64,000 bases of DNA from RUG343 sp964486215 (GTDB lineage Bacteria; Bacillota_I; Bacilli_A; RF39; UBA660), in contig CAZALI010000001.1 in the NCBI GenBank assembly GCA_964486215.1, forward strand, positions 1 to 64,000, given 5' to 3'. How positions within the stretch are numbered: position 1 is the stretch's first letter; each line of letters begins with the position of its first letter. The position numbers and the translations under genes are program-made. The notes beneath the pieces are model-generated. The model had not been told where the DNA came from and did no database searches. It was given only the letters and a program-made list of their open reading frames with translations. Positions 62,458-64,000 of the stretch are shown here, in pieces.

Positions 62458-64000
62458 TGATAAGGTATTTATATTAAAAGAGATTGATATAGATAAAGAA
62501 CATTTATCTTCTTTTCCTATGGAAACAGATTCTGGTACTAAGAAAATAAAAGAAGAATTCCATAAAAAAGCTATTCAAGATAGAAATGCCTATGTTGATA
62601 TGCAAATTAGGAAATTTACTGAGTATCGGAATGATGTTTTTAAAATGCTTAAAGCTAGAGCTCTTAGTATATTTCCAAATAATAGTATAAATGCATATGA
62701 AAACATTAATAATCACTTAGCTTTATTGCAAGATGCTGTAGTGGATACTAATAAATATGTTGATAACTACTATAAACTTGGATTCTCTTATCTAATAGAA
62801 GATATTGATGATAATGCTTCATTATTATTACTTAATAAACACCTAAAAACATTTATTTCTAAATTTAATGAAATGGGTATAGAACTAAAAAAAGAAGATT
62901 TTAATTATACTATGTTTACGGCAAACTATATGAAAGAATTTTTAGATTCTTTATCTATGAATGATAATGATTTCTCTATGAAGATGAGGACTACTTTTGA
63001 TTCTATATATTGGGAATGTCCTACTATTATTTATCAAATTAAGTTAAATTTACTTTATATTTTAGATAAATATAAGAAAGAATTAGACAAGTATTTAGCT
63101 GATAAAAATGCTAAATTATTAAATAATTTAGGCTGTGATAGGAATACTATTTTAGATGAGTATCTAAAGAAGAGATTAGAAGCAGGAGTTACTTTTGCGA
63201 GAGATGAATATAAGAATTTAGAAGTATTTTTGAATGGATCTAAGAATATAGAAGATTATTTACCTAGTAGTGAAATAAGAAGCAAAAATTATAATACTTA
63301 TTGTAATGGTAATTTTGATGATTTAACTCCTGAAGATAAGAATAAGTTTGATTTTGCTATGGCAGATTTACATAATACTTTAGTTGTTTTAAAGAAGTAT
63401 TATACTTATGAACCTATTGTTAAGGACTTATTAAAGAAATATAAAGAAAAAGATAAAGTTAAGACTGAATTTGCTAATAACAATAAAGAAATAGATAAAG
63501 AAGATAAGAAGAGATTAGCTATTAATAAAGAATTTGCTAGAGCTAATGGAGAAGGATTCTTAGCTAAATATAATTCTGATAAGATTAAGAATGCTAAAGT
63601 TAAGATGAATGATGAAATTAGTAAGATTAAACAACTTTATCTTAAGAAATTTGGTTATGAAATTAGTATTAATTTAGATAAATATATAAAAGAATCTTCT
63701 ACTTTGTATGATTTATTTATGGCATGTACTTCATCATTTAATTATTTAAGTAATCAATTAAAGACTATTTATAAAGATGAGGAAGATTTTAATATTGAAA
63801 AAGAAGTTAATAATTTCTATAGATTTATCTTTAATCCTAGTAATGTATTCTTAAGGAAGAGTACTTGCTTTAGTGATTCTAAGATTGAAACTATTGTGAG
63901 TGATAAGTATCGTTTGTTGGGATTAAATATCAGTGATAGTGATGTTAGTAAAGCATCTATTGATAGTACTATGGAAACCGTTGCTTATATCAATTTGATT
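62447..64000 (+). CDS. Large unknown helical protein, 3' truncated by the window end
   Basis: At least 518 residues, frame open to the window edge. Starts MENDDKVFILKEIDID. Mostly long charged helices (e.g. FARDEYKNLEVFLNGSKNIEDYL, KKYKEKDKVKTEFANNNKEIDKE) with no signal, membrane segment or nucleotide-binding motif in the visible part. Reading starts within the small upstream gene. Linkage to the surface proteins is by position only. Confidence 0.65.
   Translation, partial: MENDDKVFILKEIDIDKEHLSSFPMETDSGTKKIKEEFHKKAIQDRNAYVDMQIRKFTEYRNDVFKMLKARALSIFPNNSINAYENINNHLALLQDAVVDTNKYVDNYYKLGFSYLIEDIDDNASLLLLNKHLKTFISKFNEMGIELKKEDFNYTMFTANYMKEFLDSLSMNDNDFSMKMRTTFDSIYWECPTIIYQIKLNLLYILDKYKKELDKYLADKNAKLLNNLGCDRNTILDEYLKKRLEAGVTFARDEYKNLEVFLNGSKNIEDYLPSSEIRSKNYNTYCNGNFDDLTPEDKNKFDFAMADLHNTLVVLKKYYTYEPIVKDLLKKYKEKDKVKTEFANNNKEIDKEDKKRLAINKEFARANGEGFLAKYNSDKIKNAKVKMNDEISKIKQLYLKKFGYEISINLDKYIKESSTLYDLFMACTSSFNYLSNQLKTIYKDEEDFNIEKEVNNFYRFIFNPSNVFLRKSTCFSDSKIETIVSDKYRLLGLNISDSDVSKASIDSTMETVAYINLI

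Noticed and set aside
62504..62716. Minus-strand frame near the window end
   Set aside because: It lies opposite the large open plus-strand gene that begins at 62447 and runs off the window.
1..64000. Mycoplasma genetic code (TGA as Trp)
   Set aside because: Trp positions in conserved proteins use TGG and several genes end in TGA.

Overview
The window is a chromosomal segment of a very AT-rich, low-GC Gram-positive bacterium, dense and mostly on the plus strand. Ffh, PASTA kinase/PP2C, RsgA, PriA, ScpAB, YmcA next to MiaB, T-box leaders, sortases, a Gram-positive SufCDSUB operon and oxygen-sensitive NrdDG all point to an anaerobic Bacillota. The gene style (short leaders, many unknown membrane-anchored proteins, STYAWFT-type surface proteins, ORF6N protein) suggests an uncultured gut lineage near the Mollicutes-related Bacilli (RF39-like) or similar small-genome clostridia; this placement is inference. 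TGG is used for Trp and TGA appears as a stop, so the code is standard. There is no rRNA, CRISPR array, IS element or complete prophage.

Layout. 1-6 kb: 3' end of a HerA-like ATPase, ffh, rpoZ, recX, then minus-strand prsA, a HIT protein and an unknown anchored protein. 6-13 kb: a Pro/Glu-rich coiled-coil protein, then the suf operon (sufC, a mini-sufD, sufS, sufU, an unknown gene, sufB). 13-18.5 kb: a short ssb with an apparent AUA start, two overlapping genes of mTERF-like helical repeats, small unknown proteins, a GNAT and a pyrimidine-nucleoside phosphorylase. 18.6-24 kb: a surface locus with a thioester (TQXA) adhesin, its own sortase, membrane and secreted partners, an SGNH hydrolase and two paralogous membrane proteins. 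24-31 kb: a Ser T-box driving an M19 dipeptidase and serS, an ankyrin-like protein, a Pro T-box driving proS, miaB and ymcA. 31-35 kb: rpsP, khpA, uppS, cdsA, rseP. 35-48.5 kb: class B sortase, priA, fmt, rlmN, prpC, prkC, rsgA and rpe, with unknown envelope genes between them. 48.6-55 kb: tex, an isolated ORF6N/PLD-like gene, dut, an RNHCP protein, a patatin, scpAB. 55-59.5 kb: an aberrant tRNA-Thr-like gene beside a normal tRNA-Leu, a DUF4352 protein, and a Crp/Fnr-type regulator divergent from nrdDG. 59.5-60.3 kb: about 1 kb without ORFs holding two candidate convergent structured RNAs. 60.4-64 kb: two SipW/TasA-like surface proteins, a small protein and the 5' part of a large unknown gene.

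Most interesting points: (i) the tRNA-Thr(UGU)-like gene that lacks both halves of the tRNA elbow (G18G19 and T-psi-C); (ii) the pair of convergent noncoding transcripts with near-consensus promoters and terminators; (iii) mTERF-like repeat proteins in a bacterium; (iv) intrinsic terminators whose hairpin contains or touches the stop codon after many unrelated genes; (v) a thioester adhesin paired with a sortase that lacks the usual catalytic arginine; (vi) a perfect 31-bp inverted repeat inside the ORF6N domain gene.

Most positions were counted by hand from the numbered sequence. Gene starts were moved inward where a ribosome binding site supports it; RNA ends are estimates.
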